A stretch of 64,000 nucleotides of DNA, taken from Allium sativum. Its lineage: Eukaryota > Streptophyta > Magnoliopsida > Asparagales > Amaryllidaceae. The stretch spans positions 31,361,159 through 31,425,158 of the forward strand of contig CM060909.1 of assembly GCA_030737875.1 (NCBI GenBank), given 5' to 3'. Under the pieces are notes generated by a model. It was not told the origin of the DNA and made no database searches. It was given only the letters and a program-made list of their open reading frames with translations. The translations under genes were made by a program, and so were the position numbers. Shown here piece after piece: positions 1 through 13,049 of this stretch; the first letter of the stretch is position 1; each line of letters begins with the position of its first letter.

Positions 1-2561
1 AACTCCAACCATTTGTTTAACTTTAAAAATCCTTTCAAAAGAAAAGATAATAGTAAGACCAGCCCACACATAAACATGGACGGTTTTTACCTTACTATAA
101 CCCAAAACACTTTGATATCAAATCCAGTGATATTATAATAATGTCTACATCAAGTAAATAACCAAATAGCAGAACGCTTGCATCTCACGCTCTACATATA
201 TAGTATAAAATCAAAAACCGCATGGCGCTTATTGGAGATTGGATTTCCAACATGACAAGGTATGGGACCACCTTCCGCTAATGTATCTCTAGAGAGGAAT
301 ACACTGGGTTCAACAAGAACATCTTGTAACCCGGCCCACACATGACCGACCACTCATTTCGCTTGAGTGTATCGAATGTATATCACCAACGGTTGGGATC
401 AGCAACTGCCTCCCGACTGGGACAGCATCGAATAGAATAAGAAATTAAATTAACCTCTAGATAGGTGATTATACATCCTAATGGGTGCGACCCACATAGC
501 CATGCTGCCTGCCCGATTTTTGTCCTTTCCCGGTTGTTGAGGCCTGAGGCTACGAATACTTACCATTCATTGATAGCACAATCACTTTGAATGCCACATC
601 GTCAGATCCGTTAATCACTAGTTGAGTTTGCACAAATATTCTGGATGTTATGCTAAGGGAATAAATCCGTTGCAACCATATATATTTATACAGACCAACT
701 CATTTGATCATGGAAATACTTTGTCAGACATTCGTCCATTCACGTTCGTTCTGGGATTGAACGAAACCGAAGGCACTATTTCTATTTAATAGAAAAGCCC
801 TTGCACTTTTCTCCGTCTTCAATATAATCAGCATACTTGGTTCGCAACGCTTATGCCGATACGGAGTGGTTCATCGGATAATAATCCAACCGGTCTCTCC
901 ATATTGACAACGATGGTCAAAAACTTCGATAGTCTGTGATTTAACTATCGAATAAAAACAAGTGTTCATCCAAACATATCAAACAAATCACTGGGCTCTT
1001 TAATTAATATTTCATTAATTAAATCCTTTTCTCCATTTTCCCTATCAATATTTGTTAACCAAATATTTTCAATAATCATCTTGGCCTCTTATGCCATTTG
1101 GAAAACGTTTCCAAATATCAACTTCTTTTATTTTCTATATATTAGAAAATATCTCTATTTGCAATTGGAAACAATTCCAATCACTTATCTCTATCCCGAC
1201 TATTTTAATTATACTCAGAAAATATTTACTTGTTATATTTCCAAAATTCCATCACTTGGGTTTAAAACGAATGTTGTGTAAAACATCGTTACAACAACCC
1301 AAAATATTTTATTCAACTAACTCTTTTTCAAACACTTCTCTTCGAGACTGGATCTTGCTATTTATCCATTAAAAATGAAATCAATCAAGTTGGGGTAAAT
1401 TTACCTCTCAGACCTTAACTGAAAACATCCTCAACTTCAAAACGGCAAAACCACTTACCTCGAATAAACACACTATACAATCCAACTGTTCATTTTTAAA
1501 ACATGTATAAAGTTCGCTTTCTATTTCTAATTTATAGATTTCCCTTTTTGTTTACAATATTCGATTTTTTTTATTCACTTACCTATCGAATTCTATACGT
1601 CGATACAATGATTTCTAACTATCAAAATATCTTAAAAATATTCTAACTCCTTAAATTTCCGAAAAATTTCGCCATAACCTCCCCTGTATCGGGAGCATCG
1701 GGAATTTTCAAATAGCTTCCCGGTAACTTCTCATCTCAAAAAGAAAAGAAAAAGCCAAGCAGCTTGCCGATACGGCGCATAAAATCTCATATATGAATTA
1801 AACATGTACCTTTTTGTCGAGCACATAAATTTAAATCTTCATATACTTCATATCAAACCTGCTTACACATGTTCACCTGTTTGCAATTCAATTCAATACC
1901 ATCTAATCATTTGAATTCAGTTTCGCCCATTTATTCTTTAATTAGTCATTTTGCCTATTTCACTTCTTTGTTGAACATAACATGTTCAAACAAAATATTT
2001 AACTCGTTCATAACCAAATTGAATTTCAATTTCAATTCTAGTTCTCTTTTCTATTTCGAATATAAATTTTCAAATCGAATTCACTTATTTAAGGCCCAAT
2101 ATCAATTCAACATCTCGTTTACTAATTACTATTCGAATTAGTTAATTCTATTCAATAATCAAAAATCTGATTTCTGTTTCAAAAATCAATTCATTACTCC
2201 ACCTGAGTTCACATATACTTTATAACTCAAATCTGAAATTTTCTAAATAGAGATTCGGATTTTATTTGCTTAAAATCCTTTTATAAAATGAAATAAACCG
2301 TTATGGTTTTTAAATAGTTCTGGCGCTGTTTTTCTGAAAATTTGATTTTGACATAACTCAAAATCTATACGACGAAATTCATATTTTTCTCTTTCATTAG
2401 AAAACTATTATCAAACCGGTCCTGACGTTTCTTGTTTCAAAGAGATCCGACTCCAATTGAGTCCTGTATACTCGATTGAAGTTCGAATCGCTATTTTACG
2501 AACTGCAGCGCTGCGGCGAGTTCGTTTTAATTATATTTATATATATAAACCTTTAAACTTC

Positions 2562-3700
2562 TTTAAAATGAATTCAACTCCATTTTAACTCTATTTGAAT
2601 TTCTTGATTCAAATTCCAATCTCACTTTTATTTGAATTCTATATTCAAATTCCAATTCCTTTTCTATTTGATATTAAAATTCAATACTTGAATTTCTATT
2701 TCAATTCCATATTCCATAGTTTAAAACCCATTTGAATTTCATATTCAAATACCATAGATTAAATCCTATTTGAATTCAATTTGAATCTCTTATATTCAAA
2801 TTTCATTTTCCATTTGAATTCTAATATTCAAATTCATTTTCAACACCATTTGAATTCTAATATTCAAACTCATTTTTAACACCATTTGAATTCTAATATT
2901 CAAACTCATTTTTAACACCATTTGAATTCTAATATTCAAATTTAATTCTCTTGAATTCACATACCATATTTTATTTCCTTGATTTCAAATACCACATTTT
3001 AATCTCCTTGAATTCAAATACCAGATTAATTTCTATAATCAACTTCCTTTTGAATTGTTATATTTGAAATTCATACTTGAATTTAAAAAATCAAACTCCA
3101 TTTTGAATTTCTACTTTAAATTCAAATATCCAAAACTCCATTCTAATACTATTTGAATTTCAAATACCACCTTTTAATTCTCTTTGAATTCCTCTTATTC
3201 AAATTCTTTTTGGATTCTATTTGAATCCTATATTTAAACTCCATTTGAGTTTTATTTAAATTCTTATATTTAAACTTCATTCAAATTCTATTTAAATTCT
3301 TATATTTAAATCCTCTTTATTTAAAACCCATTATTTAAATCCCATTTGAATTTCTTCACTCAAATCCATTTGAATTCCCTTGAATTCAAATTCCATTTCA
3401 AAACCATTTGGATTTCCTATTTTGAAATCCTATTTTGAAATTCTATTTCCAATTCTACTTTGAAAATTCTATTTTCAAAGTTTACTTCAAATTCTATTTT
3501 GAAATTCTACATTCAAATCTCTATTTGAATTTCTTTATTCAAATTTTATATCAAAATCTCTATTTGAATTTTCTTTGTTTGAATTCCTTTGAATTCAAAT
3601 TTTATTTTAATTCCTTTGAATTCAAATATTCAAATTTTATTCTAATTTCTCATATTCAAATTCTATTTGTATTATTTAATTTATAAACAACGTTTATAAC
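2562..3700. repeat. AT-rich degenerate repeat made of TTTGAATTCAAA-like palindromes (3' LTR copy)
   Basis: More than 1 kb is built from variants of ATTTGAATTC and its complement, with many GAATTC sites. It includes about four copies of a 36-bp unit near 2811-2945. Because the unit is nearly its own reverse complement, the RNA or single-stranded DNA could fold in many alternative ways. Confidence 0.75.
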
Positions 3701-5106
3701 TTCCCTTAAATTTTCGCATTATAAACTTATAAATAAAGTTTACAAATCCAATTCAAATCCCGTATTTTAATTTATAAACCAAGTTTATAAATTCACTTGT
3801 TTTATATATTTAAAACAGTTAATATTTTCTATACTTCATTAAAAATTCAAATTCTATAAAAATAGAATTCCATTTTCAAATCTCTATTATCCTTTTCCGG
3901 TATTTTTATAAATCAATATTCGAGCCCCAGTGATATTTAACACCCCAAAACAATCAGTTATCAATCACGGGATTTTTAACACATCATATATGAGAATATA
4001 TACGAAACCGACAAACAAACAGATAATATATTTTTGAGGAATCCAGTTGGATTCCTCCAATCTGTTTACCTGCATCCACAGATGTTAGCACATAAATAAT
4101 ACCCATTCTGCTTCATGGCAGAATATCGTGGTATAGAAGGTCATCCACTAATCATAGCGTGGGGCGTATAGGGTAATCATCCGCTATGGTACCGCGGGCA
4201 TCCGCTAATGAGACTGCGGGAATCCATCCAATCAATCAACCCAATATATATATATATAGCCTAAATAACTAATATATATATAACAACCAGAAAGCATTCA
4301 CACAAGCAACAAACAATTATTTTTAATGAAATAAAAATAATTCTAAAGGTGAGTGAGATTTACTCACCGTGATCTTTCATTTCCGGATATTCAATTAAAT
4401 GTTGTATCTTTGCGGCCACAAATCTACTCGAGACATCTCGACTGAATTTATTTGCACCTTGCTTCCTCGACCAAATTCCACTTAGACCATTCGCATCACA
4501 TCCTTCACTATTGCACTTCATCAACAAGCAACCTCAACATTGTATGCTCGAATCTCTTTGAATTTCCGGAATGATTCCCGAAGTAAAACTTCCTGGAACA
4601 GCACTTCTTCATGCATCTCCTCGACTTTCCCATCCCAAATAACAAACTACAACGTTGTCGCCCTCCACTATATCGCAAATAACACCAGCCCTTTTGTTTC
4701 CTCCCCTTCTCGTTTGAAGCATCCTTCCTGAATCACGATGATGACCCCTTTTCTAATCGCATCTCGTCAAACACCATTTCGAACTCGCAGTAATTGCAAA
4801 AGGTTGAAACCCCTAAATCCTGAACTCGCGCGATACCCTTGCTCGAACAATCCCCAAATCGCAACTTCGAACAACGCCTACTCCAGAAACACATCGCGAG
4901 CGAGCTCCCTTCCTCTGTTCCTAAGTCGAACTCAATTAGGTCGCAACTGCTATGGGGTTCTCGAAGAACAAGGCGTCGAATTTCTCTCTTTTTTTTTTCT
5001 TGAGCGAGAGGTTCGGTTTTCAATTGGGGAAATCGGTTTACTGGGAGGAAAAGGGGAACAGAATGGCTTTCATTTGATTTGAGAATGGCAAAATAATTGG
5101 GCTCAA

Positions 5107-5118
5107 TTTATATAGGTG
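5107..5118 (-). promoter_or_regulatory. Candidate LTR TATA box (3' LTR copy)
   Basis: The minus strand reads CCTATATAAATT about 630 bp into the LTR. It is the only good TATA-like site near the start of the LTR, and the same site is present in the other copy. If used, U3 is only about 0.65 kb and the transcribed R-U5 part is about 5.5 kb. Confidence 0.5.
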
Positions 5119-5747
5119 ACTAGCAGACATGAAGTACCTCACCATTGAATTCGATGTCTCCTGGATATCGAAGAGAAGAGACAATGTTTTTAGCTCAAGA
5201 AAACTATGTCCGTGAAATGAAAGTTTAGGATGGTACTAGTATGAATTTAGGTCGGCCAATATACAGTTTAGGGTGGTTGTAGTAATGTTAATTTATTTTG
5301 ATTTGAAAATATATATTACACCAAAATATCTCGTGGTCCTCCACACTAAATTCTAAACCGCTATTTAACCGTAACGACAGATATTTCCACTGTGATTTGG
5401 TATCCTAGACTCAACGGAGCGGGTTCTAAAATTAAATTCGCCTATATAAAGAAGATAACTAATTTAAATTGACGATTAATAAGAAGTTCAATTGACATAC
5501 ATTTGATTTCAAACAGTTTAATTCATTGAAAATAAACAAATATTATCACTCTAATTTGATACAGAATTTATATCAATTGACTAAATTGTTTCAACTCAAT
5601 TTTGACTCAACATTCAATTACTTAACATCCTTGTATTACGATAATTATATCGATAATTCAAAAATAATCGATTTAATTTATCAGCCCAATATTTAAAATA
5701 ATATTAAATATTCAAAATAAATCGACCAGAAAATCTGGGTCGTTACA

Positions 5748-5760
5748 TTCTTTCCCCCTT
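5748..5760 (-). other. Polypurine tract of the giant-LTR element
   Basis: The minus strand reads AAGGGGGAAAGAA immediately before the 3' LTR terminus. This is the expected plus-strand primer position in LTR retrotransposons and fixes the element's orientation. Confidence 0.85.
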
Positions 5761-6812
5761 AAAATAATTTCGCCCTCGAAATTGCTAAGATAGGAAAAAT
5801 GGTGAAAACACATTTATGTTGAGACTCAAGTTTTCATATTTCACAAATTAGCTCCAACCAAAACTTTTGGTTTTCACACATTTAATCTAAATGATTTACA
5901 CCCAATTCAAATTCTATTCAATCTTATTCAATTTGAATTTCACCAATTTATTTATCTCGATCCATTTAACTTGCTTAAGTTAAATTTAAACTTCAGAATT
6001 CAAATTCCTGGGTTTTCCTTTCGAGTCCTACTGAAATCACATAAATATATACATATATATTTATTTCGATTTCAAATTCAAAACATTTGAATTTTCAAAC
6101 CACTTGTTTTTCTTTCAAACAAATTCCATCGAAACTTTTCTACGGCAGCAATCCATCACTTAGAACTCGAAAATGAACACGGATGCTACTGCAGTCATCA
6201 TCAGAATTATTTCCCAGCCACTGAAGTGAGTTCAGTGCTTTATTATTTCAAAATCCATCTAAAATGGTTTTCTTTCAAATCCTTCCAAAACAAAGCTATA
6301 TTACTTTAATATACTTTGAAAAATATTTTCAAACTTCCCAGGATTTAAATTCCAATTCTGGTTTGAATTTAATTCCAGTTCATCCCATTTGTATATATTT
6401 CATTCATATACAAATTTTATTTGGTTATAATTACCCATTCCCATTTTATAATCTTATTTGATTATAATATTAACATCCAACACATCCATATAATATAATA
6501 ATTTCAGAAAATTATTCCTTTTATATTAAAATAGAAATTTGGGTAAAATTATTTCATCTACCCACCTTAAAACATTATTATGTTGAATTTCTCTGTTCAA
6601 GTGTTCAGAAATTCCTATCGACTTCGTGGCGTCCCACGATTCGACCAGAATTCATAAACCACTCAACAGACTAGTCAACACAATATAAAACAATTTTTAT
6701 ATCAACTAACAAATATGCTCTCTCGTATATGCACTCAACTCATTCTAGGGTACTACTGACCCTATCTCTAACGAGCACAACTCCACAAAGCCTAGGTATT
6801 CGCTCAACCTAA

Positions 6813-6824
6813 GCTCTGATACCA
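6813..6824 (-). other. Primer-binding site, initiator-Met tRNA type
   Basis: The minus strand reads TGGTATCAGAGC, the usual plant PBS complementary to the 3' end of initiator-Met tRNA. It lies one base from the LTR end at 6826. The same primer is used by the Tekay-like elements at 34572 and 44941. Confidence 0.92.
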
Positions 6825-7605
6825 CTGTAAAGGCCCGCAAATCCGTGCTATCTGAGTTGACTAAAAACACCACACGTCCAACCCAAATTGCACAGAAATA
6901 CGAATAAGTTTTAGAAAGAAGTTAGAGGATGAGAAATAGAAAGAAAGAAATATTAGAATAGAAGAAAAACGAAGATCACAAACTCACAGCGGAACGAATA
7001 AAATATATTATATAACATAACTTTTGAAATACAAATCAGTAACTTTATATACATACCATCATCAGAGCACAACAGTCATTTCTGGAACAGTTATAAACAC
7101 CTGTTTCCAGATACAAACAAGGTCCACAGCGAAATATATGATAGCCTATAGCTAACCGATGAAGCCTCCTGCTTCCGGCTCCTTCAAATAAATCTATGAA
7201 ATCCCGACTACTTGACTGCCCGTACAAATTTGGGCACCCAAGAGTTTAGGGAAAACAAAACAAAATAAACTCTGGGTCAGTCATGGGACTGGTGTGAGTA
7301 AACTCCAACCATTTGTTTAACTTTAAAAATCCTTTCAAAAGAAAAGATAATAGTAAGACCATCCCACACATAAACATGGACGGTTTTTACCTTACTATAA
7401 CCCAAAACACTTTGATATCAAATCCAGTGATATTATAATAATGTCTACATCAAGTAAATAACCAAATAGCAGAACGCTTGCATCTCACGCTCTACATATA
7501 TAGTATAAAATCAAAAACCGCATGGCGCTTATTGGAGATTGGATTTCCAACATGACAAGGTATGGGACCACCTTCCGCTAATGTATCTCTAGAGAGGAAT
7601 ACACT

Positions 7606-7669
7606 GGGTTCAACAAGAACATCTTGTAACCCGGCCCACACATGACCGACCACTCATTTCGCTTGAGTG
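7606..7669. other. Two consecutive stem-loops in the giant LTR
   Basis: At 7606-7632 GGGTT pairs with AACCC and ACAAGA with TCTTGT around a 3-base loop with a 2-base bulge. At 7651-7669 CACTCA pairs with TGAGTG around a 7-base loop. The second hairpin is kept in altered form in the related LTR at 61628-61653, where GGTC pairs with GACC outside CTCA/TGAG. Function unknown. Confidence 0.55.
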
Positions 7670-9861
7670 TATCGAATGTATATCACCAACGGTTGGGATC
7701 AGCAACCGCCTCCCGACTGGGACAGCATCGAATAGAATAAGAAATTAAATGAACCTCTAGATAGGTGATTATACATCCTAATGGGTGTGACCCACATAGC
7801 CATGCTGCCTGCCCGATTTTTGTCCTTTCCCGGTTATTGAGGCCTGAGGCTACGAATACTTACCATTCATTGATAGCACAATCACTTTGAATTCCACATC
7901 GTCAGATCCGTTAATCACTAGTTGAGTTTGCACAAATATTCTGGATGTTATGCTAAGGGAATAAATCCGTTGCAACCATATATATTTATACAGACCAACT
8001 CATTTGATCATGGAAATACTTTGTCAGACATTCGTCCATTCACGTTCGTTCTGGGATTGAACGAAACCGAAGGCACTATTTCTATTTAATAGAAAAGCCC
8101 TTGCACTTTTCTCCGTCTTCAATATAATCAGCATACTTGGTTCGCAACGCTTATGCCGATACGGAGTGGTTCTTCGGATAATAATCCAACCGGTCTCTCC
8201 ATATTGACAACGATGGTCAAAAACTTCGATAGTCTGTGATTTAACTATCGAATAAAAACAAGTGTTCATCCAAACATATCAAACAAATCACTGGGCTCTT
8301 TAATTAATATTTCATTAATTAAATCCTTTTCTCCATTTCCCCTATCAATATTTGTTAACCAAATATTTTCAATAATCATCTTGGCCTCTTATGCCATTTG
8401 GAAAACGTTTCCAAATATCAACTTCTTTTATTTTCTATATATTAGAAAATATCTCTATTTGCAATTGGAAACAATTCCAATCACTTATCTCTATCCCGAC
8501 TATTTTAATTATACTCAGAAAATATTTACTTGTTATATTTCCAAAATTCCATCACTTGGGTTTAAAACGAATGTTGTGTAAAACATCGTTACAACAACCC
8601 AAAATATTTTATTCAACTAACTCTTTTTCAAACACTTCTCTTCGAGACTGGATCTTGCTATTTATCCATTAAAAATGAAATCAATCAAGTTGGGGTAAAT
8701 TTACCTCTCAGACCTTAACTGAAAACATCCTCAACTTCAAAACGGCAAAACCACTTACCTCGAATAAACACACTATACAATCCAATTGTTCATTTTTAAA
8801 ACACGTATAAAGTTCGCTTTCTATTTCTAATTTATAGATTTCCCTTTTTGTTTACAATATTCGATTTTTTTTATTCACTTACCTATCGAATTCTATACGT
8901 CGATACAATGATTTCTAACTATCAAAATATCTTAAAAATATTCTAACTCCTTAAATTTCCGGAAAATTTCGCCATAACCTCCCCTGTATCGGGAGCATCG
9001 GGAATTTTCAAATAGCTTCCCGGTAACTTCTCATCTCAAAAAGAAAAGAAAAAGCCAAGCAGCTTGCCGATACGGCGCATAAAATCTCATATATGAATTA
9101 AACATGTACCTTTTTGTCGAGCACATAAATTTAAATCTTCATATACTTCATATCAAACCTGCTTACACATGTTCACCTGTTTGCAATTCAATTCAATACT
9201 ATCTAATCGTTTGAATTCAGTTTCGCCCATTTATTCTTTAATTAGTCATTTTGCCTATTTCACTTCTTTGTTGAACATAACATGTTCAAACAAAATATTT
9301 AACTCGTTCATAACCAAATTGAATTTCAATTTCAATTCTAGTTCTCTTTTCTATTTCGAATATAAATTTTCAAATCGAATTCACTTATTTAAGGCCCAAT
9401 ATCAATTCAACATCTCGTTTACTAATTACTATTCGAATTAGTTAATTCTATTCAATAATCAAAAATCTGATTTCTGTTTCAAAAATCAATTCATTACTCC
9501 ACCTGAGTTTACATATACTTTATAACTCAAATCTGAAATTTTCTAAATAGAGATTCGGATTTTATTTGCTTAAAATCCTTTTATAAAATGAAATAAACCG
9601 TTATGGTTTTTAAATAGTTCTGGCACTGTTTTTCTGAAAATTTGATTTTGACATAACTCAAAATCTATACGACGAAATTCATATTTTTCTCTTTCATTAG
9701 AAAACTATTATCAAACCGGTCCTGACGTTTCTTGTTTCAAAGAGATCCGACTCCAATTGAGTCCTGTATACTCGATTGAAGTTCGAATCGCTATTTTACG
9801 AACTGCAGCGCTGCGGCGAGTTCGTTTTAATTATATTTATATATATAAACCTTTAAACTTC

Positions 9862-11000
9862 TTTAAAATGAATTCAACTCCATTTTAACTCTATTTGAAT
9901 TTCTTGATTCAAATTCCAATCTCACTTTTATTTGAATTCTATATTCAAATTTCAATTCCTTTTCTATTTGATATTCAAATTCAATACTTGAATTTCTATT
10001 TCAATTCCATATTCCATAGTTTAAAACCCATTTGAATTTCATATTCAAATCCCATAGATTAAATCCTATTTGAATTCAATTTGAATCTCTTATATTCAAA
10101 TTTCATTTTCCATTTGAATTCTAATATTCAAATTCATTTTCAACACCATTTGAATTCTAATATTCAAACTCATTTTTAACACCATTTGAATTCTAATATT
10201 CAAACTCATTTTTAACACCATTTGAATTCTAATATTCAAATTTAATTCTCTTGAATTCACATACCATATTTTATTTCCTTGATTTCAAATACCACATTTT
10301 AATCTCCTTGAATTCAAATACCAGATTAATTTCTATAATCAACTTCCTTTTGAATTGTTATATTTGAAATTCATACTTGAATTTAAAAAATCAAACTCCA
10401 TTTTGAATTTCTACTTTAAATTCAAATATCCAAAACTCCATTCTAATACTATTTGAATTTCAAATACCACCTTTTAATTCTCTTTGAATTCCTCTTATTC
10501 AAATTCTTTTTGGATTCTATTTGAATCCTATATTTAAACTCCATTTGAGTTTTATTTAAATTCTTATATTTAAACTTCATTCAAATTCTATTTAAATTCT
10601 TATATTTAAATCCTCTTTATTTAAAACCCATTATTTAAATCCTATTTGAATTTCTTCACTCAAATCCATTTGAATTCCCTTGAATTCAAATTCCATTTCA
10701 AAACCATTTGAATTTCCTATTTTGAAATCCTATTTTGAAATTCTATTTCCAATTCTACTTTGAAAATTCTATTTTCAAAGTTTACTTCAAATTCTATTTT
10801 GAAATTCTACATTCAAATCTCTATTTGAATTTCTTTATTCAAATTTTATATCAAAATCTCTATTTGAATTTTCTTTATTTGAATTCCTTTGAATTCAAAT
10901 TTTAATTTAATTCCTTTGAATTCAAATATTCAAATTTTATTCTAATTTCTCATATTCAAATTCTATTTGTATTATTTAATTTATAAACAACGTTTATAAC
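9862..11000. repeat. AT-rich degenerate palindromic repeat (5' LTR copy)
   Basis: Second copy of the GAATTC-rich block seen at 2562-3700, with scattered substitutions. The related LTR at 60814-64000 reaches the equivalent downstream landmark (a GAGGAATCC inverted repeat near 63563) about 1.75 kb sooner, so this block seems to be an expansion specific to the present family. Confidence 0.7.
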
Positions 11001-12407
11001 TTCCCTTAAATTTTCACATTATAAACTTATAAATAAAGTTTACAAATCCAATTCAAATCCCGTATTTTAATTTATAAACCAAGTTTATAAATTCACTTGT
11101 TTTATATATTTAAAACAGTTAATATTTTCTATACTTCATTAAAAATTCAAATTCTATAAAAATAGAATTCCATTTTCAAATCTCTATTATCCTTTTCCGG
11201 TATTTTTATAAATCAATATTCGAGCCCCAGTGATATTTAACACCCCAAAACAATCAGTTATCAATCACGGGATTTTTAACACATCATATATGAGAATATA
11301 TACGAAACCGACAAACAAACAGATAATATATTTTTGAGGAATCCAGTTGGATTCCTCCAACCTGTTTACCTGCATCCACAGATGTTAGCACATAAATAAT
11401 ACCCATTCTGCTTCGTGGCAGAATATCGTGGTATAGAAGGTCATCCACTAATCATAGCGTGGGGCGTATAGGGTAATCATCCGCTATGGTACCGCGGGCA
11501 TCCGCTAATGAGACTGCGGGAATCCATCCAATCAATCAACCCAATATATATATATATATATAGCCTAAATAACTAATATATATATAACAACCAGAAAGCA
11601 TTCACACAAGCAACAAACAATTATTTTTAATGAAATAAAAATAATTCTAAAGGTGAGTGAGATTTACTCACCGTGATCTTTCATTTCCGGATATTCAATT
11701 AAATGTTGTATCTTTGCGGCCACAAATCTACTCGAGACATCTCGACTGAATTTATTTGCACCTTGCTTCCTCGACCAAATTCCACTTAGACCATTCGCAA
11801 CACATCCTTCACTATTGCACTTCATCAACAAGCAACCTCAACATTGTATGCTCGAATCTCTTTGAATTTCCGGAATGATTCCCGAAGTAAAACTTCCTGG
11901 AACAGCACTTCTTCATGCATCTCCTCGACTTTCCCATCCCAAATAACAAACTACAACGTTGTCGCCCTCCACTATATCGCAAATAACACCAGCCCTTTTG
12001 TTTCCTCCCCTTCTCGTTTGAAGCATCCTTCCTGAATCGCGATGATGACCCCTTTTCCAATCGCATCTCGTCAAACACCATTTCGAACTCGCAGTAATTG
12101 CAAAAGGTTGAAACCCCTAAATCCTGAACTCGCGCGATACCCTTGCTCGAACAATCCCCAAATCGCGACTTCGAACAACGCCTACTCCAGAAAACACATC
12201 GCGAGCGAGCTCCCTTCCTCTGTTCCAAAGTCGAACTCAATTAGGTCGCAACTGCTATGGGGTTCTCGAAGAACAAGGCGTCGAATTTCTCTTTTTTTTT
12301 TCTTGAGCGAGAGGTTCGGTTTTCAATTGGGGAAATCGGTTTACTGGGAGGAAAAGGGGAACAGAATGGCTTTCATTTGATTTGAGAATGGCAAAATAAT
12401 TGGGCTC

Positions 12408-12419
12408 AATTTATATAGG
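12408..12419 (-). promoter_or_regulatory. Candidate LTR TATA box (5' LTR copy)
   Basis: CCTATATAAATT on the minus strand, at the same offset from the LTR start as the copy at 5107-5118. Transcription would start near 12380 and run leftward through about 5.5 kb of LTR before reaching the primer site. Confidence 0.5.
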
Positions 12420-13049
12420 TGACGAGCAGACATGAAGTACCTCACCATTGAATTCGATGTCTCCTGGATATCGAAGAGAAGAGACAATGTTTTTAGCTCA
12501 AGAAAACTATGTCCGTGAAATGAAAGTTTAGGATGGTACTAGTATGAATTTAGGTCGGCCAATATACAGTTTAGGGTGGTTGTAGTACTGTTAATGTATT
12601 TGATTTGAAAATATATATCACACCAAAATATCTCGTGGTCCTCCACACTAAATTCTAAACCGCTATTTAACCGTAACGACAGATATTTCCACTGTGATTT
12701 GGTATCCTAGACTCAACGGAGCAGGTTCTAAAATTAAATTCGCCTATATAAAGAAGATAACTAATTTAAATTGACGATTAATAAGAAGTTCAATTGACAT
12801 ACATTTGATTTCAAACAGTTTAATTCATTGAAAATAAACAAATATTATCACTCTAATTTGATACAGAATTTATATCAATTGACTAAATTGTTTCAACTCA
12901 ATTTTGACTCAACATTCAATTACTTAACATCCTTGTATTACGATAATTATATCGATAATTCAAAAATAATCGATTTAATTTATCAGCCCAATATTTAAAA
13001 TAATATTAAATATTCAAAATAAATCGACCAGAAAATCTGGGTCGTTACA

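Larger units (their letters stand above)
1..5747 (-). repeat. 3' LTR of the giant-LTR element, truncated by the window edge
   Basis: The upper boundary is the TGTAACGACCC terminus on the minus strand, directly next to a polypurine tract, which identifies this copy as the 3' LTR. Position 1 aligns with 7301 of the complete copy, so the last part of U5 is outside the window. No convincing protein lies in it; short reading frames are low-complexity or lack matching length in the other copy. Confidence 0.88.
5748..6825 (-). other. Non-coding internal region of the giant-LTR element
   Basis: Between primer-binding site and polypurine tract there are only 1,078 bp, AT-rich and without an open frame of meaningful length or any retroviral motif. 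The longest frame, 6264-6461 on the plus strand, is antisense to the element and low in complexity. The region probably holds only sequences needed in cis, such as a packaging or dimerisation signal, but this is inference. An inverted repeat at 5766-5783 next to the polypurine tract is described in the findings. Confidence 0.8.
1..13049 (-). mobile_element. Non-autonomous Ty3/gypsy-type element with giant LTRs (LARD-like), left end outside window
   Basis: Positions 1-5747 repeat at 7301-13049 in the same orientation, with about 40 substitutions and a few small indels seen by eye. Read on the minus strand, the order is 5' LTR (13049 down to 6826), PBS matching initiator-Met tRNA (6824-6813), 1,078 bp of internal DNA, polypurine tract (5760-5748) and 3' LTR (5747 down past the edge). 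LTR ends are TGTAACGACCC and GGGCCTTTACA. No gag, protease, RT or integrase reading frame exists inside, so any movement must have used proteins from another element. Known LARDs in cereals have LTRs of about 4-5 kb with roughly 3.5 kb of non-coding internal DNA; here the internal part is much smaller than one LTR. About 475 bp of the 3' LTR should lie left of position 1. Confidence 0.88.
6826..13049 (-). repeat. 5' LTR of the giant-LTR element, complete (6,224 bp)
   Basis: Both ends are defined: TGTAAAGGCCC on the plus strand next to the PBS, and GTCGTTACA at 13049. A candidate TATA box is at 12408-12419. The region holds the palindromic AT-rich repeat at 9862-11000 and several hairpins near 7580-7670. 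The minus-strand frame 12240-11812 (142 codons), about 170 bp downstream of the TATA box, is broken and shorter in the other LTR, so it is probably not a protein gene. The duplicated 5 bp right of the element would be 13050-13054 (atgtc); the partner is outside the window. Confidence 0.88.

Noticed and set aside
11812..12240. 142-codon minus-strand frame in the giant LTR as a possible protein gene.
   Set aside because: The other LTR has only a shorter, interrupted version (5023-4733), the composition is odd (Cys, Arg, Ser rich) and no domain is recognisable.
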